From contig BCKC01000001.1 in the NCBI GenBank assembly GCA_001600455.1, positions 6,412,441-6,476,440 on the forward strand: a stretch of 64,000 bases of DNA, read 5' to 3'. The notes below the pieces were generated by a model. The model was not told the origin of the DNA and ran no database searches. It saw only the letters and a list, made by a program, of their open reading frames with translations. Shown piece after piece: positions 11,988-23,129 of the stretch (position 1 is its first letter; each line of letters opens with the position of its first letter). A program made the position numbers and the translations under genes. Source of the stretch: Endocalyx cinctus (lineage: Eukaryota > Ascomycota > Sordariomycetes > Amphisphaeriales > Apiosporaceae).

Positions 11988-12748
11988 ATGGGCAGTCTCC
12001 CCACCCTGCCGTACTGGCAAGTGAACGTGCCAGAATCCGAGCGGACCCCGGAATGTCCCCCGTACCTGGAGAACCTGAGCGCCAAAGACGTCGGCATAAT
12101 CGGGACGCCGGACGCGGCGTACGTGCGGTCCTCGTGGCCCGAGGTGAGGGACGTCGTGCTCGAGAACAAGCTCGACCGGTTCCGGCGGGTGCCTTCGGAC
12201 CTCAGGAGGTACCTGGCCTACAACTGGGGCCTGAAGCGCGAGTACGGCAGCATCATGAACTTCGTCCTCACCCAAAGGCTAGGTTGGGAGTCTCCTGTCG
12301 AGCCGAGAGGACGGATCCCGTTCGAGGACGAGACCGACGTCAAGATCCTTTGGAACGATTGGCCGTACGGCATAGACGAGAAGATCGTCCATCTCGTCGT
12401 CTGGACCAAGTTCGATCTCGAGGAGGACCCCGCCACTACCGATCTTACCGATAAGGCTAGGGCCGAGATAGACGGGTTTGTGCGGAAAACTTTTGGGTCG
12501 AGGATACCAGCAGATCAGGTGAGTTGGCCGTTGCCGTTTGTCTCGGTCTGTCGCACTAGAGACTTGATTACTAAATAGTAATTTTTTTTTTTAATATTCT
12601 CTTGAAACAGTTTATATGGTTTAAGAACTGGCGGTCTCTTAAATCCGTCCATGCTGTCGAACATTTTCACGTCATGTTATATGACCCAGACCCGGCGTTC
12701 ATCGACGAGATCACGAACGGAGATATACCTCTATGTCGGAAAGTCTAA
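11988..12748 (+). CDS. N-acetylglucosamine-induced protein 1-like (DUF3605)
   Basis: Two exons, 11988-12518 and 12611-12748, joined by a 92-nt intron (GTGAGT donor, AACAG acceptor), give 222 residues. The second exon supplies the family's conserved C-terminal block: FIWFKNW, then VHAVEHFHVMLYDPDP, then EITNGDIPL. The upstream part has RRYLAYNWGLKREYGSI and the WNDWPYGIDEKIVHLVVW core. This fungal family is named for induction by GlcNAc; its biochemical role is not known to me, so no reaction is assigned. The gene converges on the secreted esterase gene, 195 nt apart. Without splicing the reading would end in an intron-derived tail, so the spliced model is strongly preferred. Confidence 0.88.
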
Positions 12749-12943
12749 TTCGCCGCTCGGTGTAGTATTTATTTCTCAATATAGACCAATAGACTTATAT
12801 AAAGGTAAACTTATTTTCATCTTCTTTTCTTTCTCGTATCTCTCCTTTACCATTTTTTTAGGTTCAGAAATGGCCTATACATTGACTTTCCTTTGATCGA
12901 ATGACACAAAAATATATGGCTATCGTATATGATTCGTACCAGT

Positions 12944-14011
12944 TTACATGATACCAAAGAATTCCAGGACTGCTTCATCGTGGAACGGTACCTATTAGAG
13001 AAGGAAAGAAAAAAATTAGTTATGGTCACACATGATGTTTGCACGTAATGATTTCAGTCTCATCACTTACGATATGGCCAACGCCCTGGGCGCTGTACCC
13101 CACCAGTTTCGTCCCATCTCCGTACGTCATCTGGGTATATCCGCTCTCGGGCGTATCCGTCGCGTTCCCCGTGAACTCGACGCCGAGCACGTTGCTCCAC
13201 TGCAGCAGCTGATCGTTCATGTTCCTGTACACGACCACGTTATCGACGGTACCGTGCCAGACCTGCATCTTGGGCCTCGTGCCGTTAAAATCCGGATACG
13301 CCCCGAGGGCGATATCGCCCCACTGCTCGGCCGTGAACCCGCTCCCGCCCGCGGGCGGACAATTCGCGCCGTTGCCGTTCCCGTCCCAACACCCGGCGGG
13401 GGATCCGGAAAAGGAGGCACCGCCGGCGAACAGGTCCGGGTACGCCGCCAGCAGGACGTTGGTGATCATCCCGCCGGACGAGGACCCGGCCGCGAAGACG
13501 CGCGTCTCGTCCCCGGCGTACGTCGTGAGCGCGTATCGCACCATCTCGGCGAGCCCCTGGCTGTCGCCGCCGCCTTCGTGCGAGAGCGACTTCGCGCTCG
13601 TGTTGTCCCAGCACGAGTTCGGCGTCTGCGGGTAGATCACGATGAACCCGAGCGTGTCGGCGTAGCCGACCGTCTTGGGCGCGAGCCGGCTGAAGGTGTC
13701 TTGCGCGCTGCCTCCGCATGGATGTGGCTATATTTACCCCTCCCGTTCGGTCGATGGTTAGCGACGGTGCGATCAAGCGTTATTTTTATTCGCTCCCGTT
13801 ATTTAATATTTATGAAGCTGCGGAAGGCACGACGTACCATGATGAGTACCGGTGGCTTTTCGGCCAGTTGGTCTGGTACGTAGATGAACATCGCGAGATT
13901 GGTTGGGTTGGTGCCGAAGCTGTTCACTCGAGTTAACGAAGCGGCCTGAACGTGGACGGCGGACATTAAGCCCGCCGCCGTTAGCAACATCTTGTGGGCG
14001 TTATGAAACAT
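12944..14011 (-). CDS. Secreted CE1-type esterase (acetyl xylan/feruloyl esterase, PHB-depolymerase fold)
   Basis: Exons 13838-14011, 13071-13727 and 12944-12991 give 292 residues. The N-terminus (MLLTAAGLMSAVHVQAA) is a signal peptide, so the enzyme is exported and probably deacetylates or deferuloylates plant hemicellulose. The serine-hydrolase triad is S141 in GSSSGG, D220 in WHGTVDNVV and H276 in GVGHI. The PHPCGGSAQDTF oxyanion region is restored across intron 1. A 16-codon last exon, encoding VPFHDEAVLEFFGIM, joins after a GTAAGT donor and completes the typical family end; reading through instead gives an unrelated tail. The Asn/Gly/Cys-rich loop around 165-190 fits the esterase family. 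Whether acetyl or feruloyl esters are the substrate cannot be told from sequence. Confidence 0.9.
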
Positions 14012-15321
14012 GTCGTCTTCGTATTCTGTCTAACTATTCTACTCTTGCAGTTGGTATTTTGAAAAAGAGAAAAATTGGTTTCCTTAAAGTGACATTTTCA
14101 TGGGGCATCACTGAACTTTTATATTTAACATTAGCAATACTACATGGGATCAAATTCATTATTACATACATATTTGGGGGTTACCCGTGGTCATTAGGCA
14201 GGAGGTCTAGAGCGAGCCTATGCTAATTAATATATATGTTTTTTGGGGGTTTAATTTTCTACCTCATTTAAACCGGGAATTTATATGTTATTTACACGTT
14301 TTACTGTTGCATAGGCTCTTCCCTTGAAATCTTTCAGCCGGTTGATATCCACAGTCAGGTTGCAATATCTGATTATAGTGATTCGGCGGGTAAGTGCCGA
14401 AAATAACCATAAGGTCAGAGAGTAGTTTTTATAACCCGTTGAGGGGAACTTTGGCTGGCCTTGGATGTAATACTGCACCCATGCTGCCATGTAAGACTGC
14501 CGAGTTTTGAGAGAAGACTATTCCAATCGAGTAGCTCGATCAAATATACCTATCTGTTATAGGTGTAAAACCGTATGTCTAAAATAAACAGGTTTGATAA
14601 TGAAAAAACCTCCCTTCCCATAGAGCGTACTTGAGACTAAGTATAAGCGTTTTCCTAGTACGACCAAATAATAATAGACTTCTATATAATTCTAGGAGAG
14701 CAGGTCCAGAGGAAGTGTTTTCTTAGTAGCTATTATGAATCCATTCCCCAGCATGGTGTATGTACAAGTCGCTGACATATGCCCTAGTAACCACCGTGTT
14801 TGATCAATAATGTCAGATTTGCAGGCGTGGAGCAAACGCCCGCGCTCTCCCCTTAACTAAGTGATGCTTCGGTGGCCGTTGATAACCATACGAGTATCGC
14901 GTCTTGCCAAGACTTCGCCGAACAGAGGACCGAGGAGATGATTCTCAATTGCGAATCACAGACTCCTTGGCTTTTTATCTTATGTAGACCTTTTTATTCA
15001 GAGGGGAGCCTGAATCTCTCATGCTCCATAGTCCCCAGTCTCGAACCTCATTCGGCCGCTATGCCGTCTCGCACATATTCGTATACGTATACCGGATGAC
15101 TCATTCTATCCCTACATTGCGCGTACAAAGCTGAAAATCCTAGGTTCGAACCAGCTAGGAGCAGGTTTCGCGGGATGATAAATTATGTAGTTATATACCA
15201 TCCATGGACCGAGTAGTCTTTTAGGTGGACTCTATCTTATTTACTCATACTTTACACCAACGGGAGGAAAAAAGAAGAGAGAGTAATTAGAAAAGAATAA
15301 CAAGAAAATATATAAATAAAA
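14012..15321. other. Divergent intergenic region, no gene recognised
   Basis: 1.3 kb between the divergent esterase and GNAT genes. Short frames at 14281-14490 and 14872-15099 show no known motif. A GGTTCGAACC word near 15152 resembles a tRNA B box, but no tRNA cloverleaf forms around it. Confidence 0.45.
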
Positions 15322-16019
15322 ATGCCTCTCGAACTCATATTCGCCAACGAATCCGACGCCCAGCGCGCGGCGGAGATCGAGCACGACGCATTCGAGCTCA
15401 ACCCGTTCACGCGGATCCTATTCCCGTCGCCGGCCCCGCCCGAGGCCATTGCCGGACGCGGGGAGGAGTTAGCTAAAGAATTCGGGGAGGATCCGACGCT
15501 GCGCTGGGTCGGGGTCGTAGACGCCGACGACCCCCAAAGGAAAATCATCTCGCTCGCTAAATGGCATTTCTACAAAACGCCCCGAGAACCCAGGCCCACG
15601 CGGACGCCCGTCCCCGGTTCGAACCCCGAGGCTTACGACGCCGTGTTCAACGGCATCACGAGGATGGGTAATAGGCTTATGGCGGGTAAGCCCCACGCCT
15701 GTAAGTATTTTCTTGGAATATGCCTATAGATCGCGATATATCATCTTCTCTAATCGCGACGAAAATGAAAAAAGATCTTCATCTCCTCTTCACGGACCCC
15801 GAGCACCAGGGTCGCGGAGCCGGGGGTATGCTCGTGAAGTGGGGACTCGAAGAAGCTCGGAAGTTGGGCCTCCTCGCGTACGTCGAGTCCTCGGTCGCCG
15901 GCCACTCTGTTTATGGGAAGTGCGGCTTCCGCGATATCGATTGTATGTCTGTCGACATGAGCAAATGGGGCGCGACAGAGCCTCATAAGACTTGGGCCAT
16001 GATTTGTGAGCCCGAGTAA
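15322..16019 (+). CDS. GNAT-family N-acetyltransferase
   Basis: Exons 15322-15700 and 15775-16019, separated by a 74-nt intron with GTAAGT donor, CTAAT branch and AAAAG acceptor, give 207 residues. The acetyl-CoA-binding motif A (LLFTDPEHQGRGAGGML) forms only after splicing, followed by the GNAT C-terminal pattern (GLLAYVESSVAGHSVYGKCGF). The N-terminal half (LIFANESDAQRAAEIEHDAF) matches the fungal small-molecule GNAT group. The substrate is unknown. A shorter intron ending at the TATAG at 15727 would be only about 29 nt and is unlikely. Its neighbours are a secreted esterase and the dihydroneopterin-aldolase-like gene. Confidence 0.85.
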
Positions 16020-16565
16020 GCTACTAAAAAGTATATAGAGAAGAAAGGAAATGGATACAAGTTGAAATACGTAGATATTTTTATCCTGAGAACTCAAAGG
16101 ATCCCTTTTGAAAATCCTTATGAAGTAAATTAAAACAATTACCATATCATCATATTAATTTTAGCAATAGTTCGAGCCACATTATAGTCACTTTTAATAA
16201 TACTGTGATTTATTACGATGAGGAAACTTCTTATTGTTGTCTTTGTGACTTTACTACAAAATACCCATGTCTTTTCCAGCTATATCAGCCCTATAAAGAA
16301 AGAGCTTCAGGGCTGAAATAATCCCTTACAGCGCCCCGCGTATTGCGTCATTATATTCTTAAGTCAGCTACAAACGACAGGCAACCACATAACTATTTCC
16401 TTTAATTAGTGATGGACCTTTGCTTATTACCACTCAAGTACTTACATAGACAGCTAAACAGTACTGCCAGCTAAACAGTTAGCCTAGACAAGTACTAAAC
16501 CAGTCTCCACAAAGCATATATAAACTAAACCCTAAAATCGAAGACCTGAAAAAAAAAAAAAAACC
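16020..16565. other. Intergenic region upstream of the FolB-like gene
   Basis: About 550 nt, AT-rich, with the repeated word AGCTAAACAGT near 16450-16480 and an A-run just before the next start codon. No gene seen. Confidence 0.45.
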
Positions 16566-17714
16566 ATGTTATCATCTTTCTGGAAGACATCCAAGATGGA
16601 AGTAGTCGTCGGTTCGAGCGACAACCAAAAGAAAAAAGCCGACCCCCCGGCACCCCTCTGCAGCGCCTGGCAAGTAAGCGCGCAAGCCGGCGAGCCCGTA
16701 GCCGTGGTTCGGGTGCGCAACCTGTCGGGTACCATCGCCGCCGGCCGCGACGCCTGGGGCCGGCCCAACAAGTCGCAGCCGATCCTCCTGTCCTCGGAAG
16801 TCTCCTTCTCCCAACCTTTCGACTCGGCCTCGGCCAACGACGAGGTCAACGGGGAGACCGTCCATTACGGCACCCTGAGCAAAGCCTTGCTCTCGGATCT
16901 GGAATTATGGTCCCAGGCGTCGGCTTCCGCTTCCGCTTCGGTCGTCGTCGCTACCGGTTCGACGGAGGAGGCGGCGACGACGAAGAATAAGGATAAGAAG
17001 GAGCCCATTCCCCCGAAAACGGCGGACGTGTTTGAGCTCCTCTGGGTGCGCTTGACGGGACGCGTGATAGATGGTAGTCAAGTGGCTCTGCCGCCCGATC
17101 AGCTACCCTTCGTCGACGCCGCTAAGCTGAGATCTCTGACTTTGACTGTACACTTGCCTAAAGCGTCCCTCCTCGGCGCGGGCGTCAGCTTATCCACGAC
17201 GGCCTGCTTTAAGGGAGTCAAAGAGGTGGATGATGACGACGATAACAAAAACCCCACCCGCTCGTACTCGAGGACCCTGCGGATTCACGGGTTGCATATC
17301 CCCACACTGATCGGCGTCAATTCTAATGAGCGTGAGGCGAAGCAGATGGTTGTTGCCGACGTCGAAATCGACCGGTACGACGTCGCTGAGGATATTTATA
17401 GCGACCTGGAGAAAACCATTGTGAATGTAAGTTTTTTTTCTACCAGAACACTCCTCGATAAACAATTTCTTGCATGAATGGATAAATGCGAGCAAAAGCT
17501 AACAGATTCTCGCAAGGCCATGGAGAGTTCGTCTTTCGAGACTTTGGAAGCCCTCGGCGCTAACATCGCCAACAAAATCCTCAATGATTTTAGAATGGGC
17601 GACAATCCAGAACCCATGAAGAAACGAGGGTGGCTGGTCAAGGTCTGCTTAGAGAAGCCTATTGCGGTACCGTTTGCCGAGTGCCCGTCAGTAGAAATCA
17701 GAATGGGATCGTAG
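16566..17714 (+). CDS. Dihydroneopterin aldolase (FolB)-like domain protein
   Basis: Exons 16566-17426 and 17517-17714 (90-nt intron, GTAAGT donor; the CTAAC just upstream would be the branch) give 352 residues. An alternative acceptor after 17498 would add six codons. The C-terminal half (about 240-350) resembles the FolB aldolase/epimerase fold: RIHGLHIPTLIGVNSNERE, MVVADVEIDRYDVAE, SSFETLEALGANIANKIL and VCLEKPIAV. The N-terminal half is probably a degenerate second copy (AVVRVRNLSGTIAAGRDAWGR). FolB acts in folate synthesis, but the usual Tyr in the TVDYA motif is absent (TIVNAM here) while the Glu and Lys positions look retained, so catalysis is uncertain. It converges on the amidase gene 234 nt away. 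Confidence 0.72.
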
Positions 17715-17948
17715 CACCACAATGCTGTTCCGTTGTTATTTCAAAATAAATATATGTACTCAACATACACGATAGATTAGATATGACATATGATCATAGC
17801 GCTTCATACATAAAAATTGATAAGTAAAGCAGGCAAATGACACATACAAACTTTATTAGTGACATGTTGAACTAACCTAACAAAAGATTCTCTCATATAT
17901 ATAAGTATATTAGCCTCACTGCTTAGCCTGTAAACTTCTACTCAAAAG

Positions 17949-19778
17949 TTAATTATTCAGTACTGGTATATTTCTCTGTAAGCATCCGAACCACTTCGGT
18001 AACGTCCGTCTATAAGGGGTGTCCACGCTACGCTGTAAATCCTCGATAGCGCTCGCCCACTTGACAAGCTCCGCCTCACCCCAAGCCGTCTGCATCAAGG
18101 CCAATCCGAATGGCATACCGGTATCGGAGTGAACTCCGGCGGGAATCGTGATCATCGGGTAGCCCGCTTGGGCGGCGATCTGGTACGTCTGACCCACATC
18201 GGGAGGCACCAGCAGAGCGTCGAGCTTCCGTCCCCGGTACGTCAGGGCCGAATCGATACCCGTCCGGCTAGACGACCGCGTGAAGTTGAGCGCCTGGTAA
18301 TACGTCTCGTCGCGGATTCCTCCCGTCTCCAAGGAGGCCAGAAACCCGTCCTGTCCGGAATAAAACGCTGGTATGCCTAAAGGCCAGGGGTTGCCCCCTT
18401 CGGTCCCGTCGTTGTCGAAGTTGTATTGCACGATGTCGGCGAGCGTTGAGACGGGCGAGTTCTTCAGCTCGGATAGGTACGCGTTGATGTTGTTGTAGAA
18501 ATCTACCTTCACCACCGTATACTCCGACTCGTTCGGGTACCCGCGCCTGCTGCCGTAGTCCCAATCCCATCCGTCGGGGCTGACGAGGGTCTCGTAATTT
18601 AAAATCTCCGTACCGTTCACGATGGTCGCTCCGGCCGCGCTCACGAGGTCCAGGATATTCGTCAGAACCGACCGCTGCTCCTCATCCGCGTGCACCCAGA
18701 AGCTATTCCAAGGAACTCCGAACGCGGCCCCCCGAAGGCCCTCCTTCGTCGCGAGGAAAGAAGCGTACCCCCGCTCCGGCGTGCGCCCCCTCTGCGCCAG
18801 CGTGTAATTATCGCGCTCGTCGACGCCGTGCATAGCGTCGAGCACGTACGCCGCGTCCCTCACCGTCTTGCCGAACGAGCCGACCGTGTCCTGGTGCTCG
18901 CTCTCGGGCACGACGCCCGCGCGCGAGGTGAGCCCGACCGTCGGCTTGATCCCGGCCACGGCGTTCCTCTCGGCCGGGTTCACGACGCTGCCGTCGGTCT
19001 CGGTGCCGACCGAGAACGCGACGGCGTTGGCGGCCACGCCCGCGGCGCCGCCGGAGCTGCTGCCTCCGGGGTTCACCGTCAGGTTGTACGGGCTGCGCGC
19101 CTGCCCGCCTCGCCCCGAGTACCCTTCCGAGTAGTTAGTGCTGCGCGCGTCGGCCCACTCGCTCAGCGTCGCTTTCCCCAGCAGGACGGCCCCGGCGGCG
19201 CGCAGCCGCGATAGCACGAACGCGTCCCGCGGCACGACGCTGCCCACTAAAGCCCAGCTGCCGGCCGTCGTCTCGAGGCCGTCGGCGCTCGCGATATTGT
19301 CTTTCACCGTGAAAGGGATGCCGTGCAGGGGCCCGCGGGGAGAGCCCGCGCGGCGCTCGATGTCCATTTGCTCGGCGATGGCGAGGACGTCTGGGTTTAC
19401 TTGTAGGACGGAACTGCCCGTGACAAATTTGTTCAGTTTGTTTCGAGATAAATGAATGTTATTTAGTTGGGTTCAAAAACTATAACGCATTCCATGGTAT
19501 CTCCTTTTTGAGTCTTACTTGATGTAATCATTTGTTTGGAACGTCCTAGCTAGATAGCACAGCGTCAACTGCACCGACGTCAACGTCCCGTTGGACATAG
19601 CCTCTTGCATGTCGTCGATACTCGCTTCTTCCAGCCGGAATGCGCCGCATGGTATCTCCGGGAAGCTACATGACGAGTCTTTTGGGTTGACCAGAGGAAA
19701 GAGAGTCGAGTTCAACCCCAATCCTAGTGGTGATAGCTGGAGCGCGTAGGCGAAATTGAGGGCTGAGATAGCCAGCAT
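17949..19778 (-). CDS. Secreted amidase-signature family protein
   Basis: Exons 19519-19778 and 17949-19413 (105-nt intron) give 574 residues, joined as NDYI-N-SVLQVNPDVLAIA. The amidase-signature triad is complete: K124 in GIPFTVKDN, S205 in NPGGSSSGG and nucleophile S229 in GTETDGS, followed by the usual PAERNAVAGIKPT. Family members hydrolyse carboxamide bonds of varied substrates. The N-terminus (MLAISALNFAYALQL) is a plausible signal peptide, so it is probably secreted or vacuolar and not the mitochondrial GatA amidotransferase. The substrate is unknown. It is encoded convergently with the FolB-like gene. Confidence 0.88.
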
Positions 19779-20671
19779 CCCTAAGTATAGAGGGTGGTGG
19801 ATTGTTGTACTACGTAAGATGGTTACTACGACAAAGATATCACGGCAGATGCATCGAATTATATATCACCACGCCACACCCGCAGCTATGCACCATGAAC
19901 ATTTTCGTTAGATTGGAGACCTCCCTATCAAGATCATTTTAAGACACTTGTGCCGCCGGCAAATCCTTACTTCCTCACCGTCTGTTGTCTCATTTATTCA
20001 TCTGAACTTTTACAAGTATCTGTCAAAAGAACCCTGCATGTCTAACCGTCTCCAATGAAAGTAAGGATATCTTAAGATGATGATATTTGCGGATGGCGTT
20101 AATTACTTAAAGCACCAAGCTATTCCTGCCGAGTTTATTAACATAGACGATAATATATATATATATATATATATATTTATTCGGTATTCTATTGCTTAGC
20201 TGAACATCCCGAAAGAGATTGCTATTATAAACGAAGCTCATCAGTTCTTCTTTTTTTTTTTTTTGCTTTTCTCAATTGTAAAGTATACCAATTGGCCGAT
20301 AATTATTGTGTCCTCTAATCGATATACCAAAGTAGCTAATAACCCACCTAAAAAATAGTAGATATACTTATTACCCACTGAGATTTTACTCACTATAACG
20401 CCTATACACAAGATAATACAAGTATACCATCTCCTGTCTCAATGCCACTCCGAGACTGGACATACTCCTGAATGTAAACTGCCAGGCTATCTATTGGATA
20501 TACTGTTTTTAACCACTGGTTTATTTAATCTATCAGAGGCGATAATTTCATTTTCGGTATAGTTTTCGTATGTAAGCGGTGAGCTATTCCCTCTTTGAAG
20601 GATACTTTTTTCTTTTTTTCGTACATTACCCGATCACCCTTGGACGTTATTCTTCAGCTGAAGTATACACC
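19779..20671. other. Intergenic region with an AT dinucleotide run
   Basis: About 0.9 kb between the divergent amidase and SET/MYND genes. It contains a pure AT microsatellite (20153-20176) and a T-run near 20251. No gene seen. Confidence 0.5.
20153..20176. repeat. (AT)12 microsatellite
   Basis: Uninterrupted alternating A and T for 24 nt. Confidence 0.95.
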
Positions 20672-22453
20672 ATGGCGTTTCTTCCTACTGGCCTCGCAGT
20701 CGATAAAACCACAACCAGGGGAAGGCGCCTCGTGAGTGCCTCTCCGACGTCATTCGAAGCCGGATCCCTCGTAGCGCGCTTCGGGTCAGCATCGTCGGCT
20801 AACGACCCAACCCCCATTATCGCCATTCCCGACAGCCCCTCTCTGGACCGGACGTGCAACTACTGCCTCGTACCGGCGTCCCCCGAGTCCGGGAGGAAGG
20901 TGAGGGCTTGCACGGGATGCAAGACGGTAGCGTACTGCTCGACCGAGTGCCAGCGAGCCGACTGGAGGCTGGTGCACGGTAAGCCCGGGGAATGCAAGGT
21001 GTTCCAGCGCGTGCGTGCCTCGGGTCACGATTTCCTGCCGACGCCGGTTCGCGCGCTGGTCCACGTCTTGCTGAGACCGGAGCTAGCTGCTGCTGTCGCC
21101 GAGATGGAGGGCCATGTTGATCGCATACGTCGCGATCACCCCGACACCTGGGCCGATCTGCAGCTCCAGGCTCGCGCTGCCTTGCATTTCACCGGTAAGG
21201 AGGCGCTGCCTCAAAGGATAGCTGAAGCGGTTGAAATATTGTGCAAGGTATGTTTTCCGTGGAGCATATAAAATATTTATCGCTAATTTGAGTTTTCCTT
21301 ATAAAACGTAGCTACAAGTCAATGCTTTTAATCGGCTGGATGAGGATACTGGACAGAGCGGTCTCTTCTTTCACCCGAGTCTTGCTATGGTCAACCACTC
21401 TTGCGTGCCCGCAGCTTTTGTACAATTTATCGGGCGCGAGGCAGTATTACATACCTATCGAAAGATCGAGAAAGGAGAAGAGATTGAAATATCGTATATA
21501 GGTAAAGTCATTGCATCTTATTTCAATTTGTTCTTGCTGGAATGCGTCTTGAAAAATAGTTAACACATAAAGCAGACTGCGCTTTATATCGAAGCGATCG
21601 TCAAGCATCGTTGAAGAAACAATATCATTTTACATGTACCTGTCTTCGATGCCAAGATGATTTAGACGTCTATCAGGTCTGCCAGAGATATCCTCATCTC
21701 GACTTGAATGCGTTCAGTCTTATTCCCGACTGGCAGAAACTACGAGCGCCCCCGGTTAAATACTTTCTATCCTCGAGTAAAGCGCTGTTAGAAAACGTGG
21801 AGGAGATTTATCCAATTTGCTCCACGTCATCACCAACTACGGATCCAGCGAAGACGCTCAAGCAACTTCGACAGCGGTGGAAAGCCTGCGAAGAGCTTCG
21901 TAAAGCTGAACTGTACGCCATCGATCCCCTAAATGTAGTCTTTGTGGATACTTTGATCTACTACGGAGGACAGGCAAACTATGCTTACAGCTTAGCTATT
22001 TCTTGCTTCCTGGCTTTAAACGTAGAAGTATACCGAAACCCGATGCCTTTCGCACCGCAGAGAATAAAGGGCCTACTTATGGTTGCAAAGATGCTGGCCA
22101 ACACGGCGCCAGGCGCTACTACTAATATAAACTCGGCCTTAGCAACGAAGATATCTCAAGCGCTCAGTAAAATGGATCAAGCAACGATGTGCCAAGCTGT
22201 ACTGGAAATAGCCGTTAGGCATACTCCTGAAGCACTTCGTAAAGGCTGGCAAGTCTATACGGAAGTTGAGGATTTATTGAAAGATTTGAGGGCCCTTCCT
22301 AGTCGTGAAGCCGAAAATCAGCTGATTGGAGCTTATCTGAAAAACCCCGAGGGTTCGGTAGAGAGAAACTTCTTCGAAACGGCTGTTCTAAAGTCGATCC
22401 AGATATTATCGGATTTTGCTTTAGAGATCATGACTGCTGAATTGGGACCATAA
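20672..22453 (+). CDS. SET and MYND domain (SMYD-type) protein
   Basis: Exons 20672-21247, 21312-21501 and 21576-22453 (introns 64 and 74 nt) give 547 residues. The start is the first ATG giving MAFLPTGLAVDK; an upstream in-frame extension begins only with GTG. A MYND zinc finger spans C62-C108 (CNYC, CTGCKTVAYCSTECQ, then WRLVHGKPGEC). The SET core motif N220-H-S-C with flanking FHPSLAMV is in exon 2, EIEISYID closes it across intron 2, and a post-SET Cys cluster (FTCTCLRC) follows. SMYD proteins are SAM-dependent lysine methyltransferases of histone or other proteins. The C-terminal 250 residues are helical and unassigned. The target is unknown. Confidence 0.88.
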
Positions 22454-23129
22454 CTTCGGTCGCGAATGGGAAGTATCGGTGATGATATACGACGATAATA
22501 GGAAAGTATATCCTGATACATACCAGGTCCATCACAAGTACTGCGTTATTTCACCTCGGCCAATATTCAATAATGAGCGAGACTATTGAAAATATGTTAT
22601 AATATGGACCGAGTTAATAGCATTGAAACCAAGATTAAAGAAGATATATTTGAATAGCTGAAACTTTGAAGCTCGATAAAATGCATACATTTTAGAGTGA
22701 AGTATTTAATTTAGTATGTACAGTCAGACAGTATAACATGCGCCGGAAGATACCTAATTAGGTGCTGAATGATAAGCGATAGGGGATTTTATAGGGTAGA
22801 CACGCGACCATTATTAGTGGGCTGGCGGGGAACTTATAGCACGTCGCGTCCATTAAAATAGTGTACGCAGCGTACCGCGTACTTCCCAGCAAAATTGGCA
22901 AGCAAAGGTAGCTTTGTAGCTATCTTAGCGTACTAAAAAGTTAATTGCTACAGTAAAACGTAAGACCCTTACAGAAATACAAAGTACCGAGCTAGTCGAA
23001 TTATTTCTTGCGCATCCTTCTTGCAAATTTCTTGTCTACATCTTTCGTTATTCAAGTATTTTACCATTCTCTCGCGGTTTCTACAGTCATAGAAATATAC
23101 GGTATACCAATTGAATCATCGCGACTTAC
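22454..23129. other. Intergenic region upstream of the Rex1-like gene
   Basis: About 680 nt, AT-rich, with no supported gene. A CCAAT word lies near 23106, 24 nt before the next start codon. Confidence 0.45.

Noticed and set aside
15145..15170. GGTTCGAACC resembling a tRNA B box
   Set aside because: Flanking bases do not form a T arm or acceptor stem, and no A box lies at the right distance. A similar word near 37094 fails in the same way.
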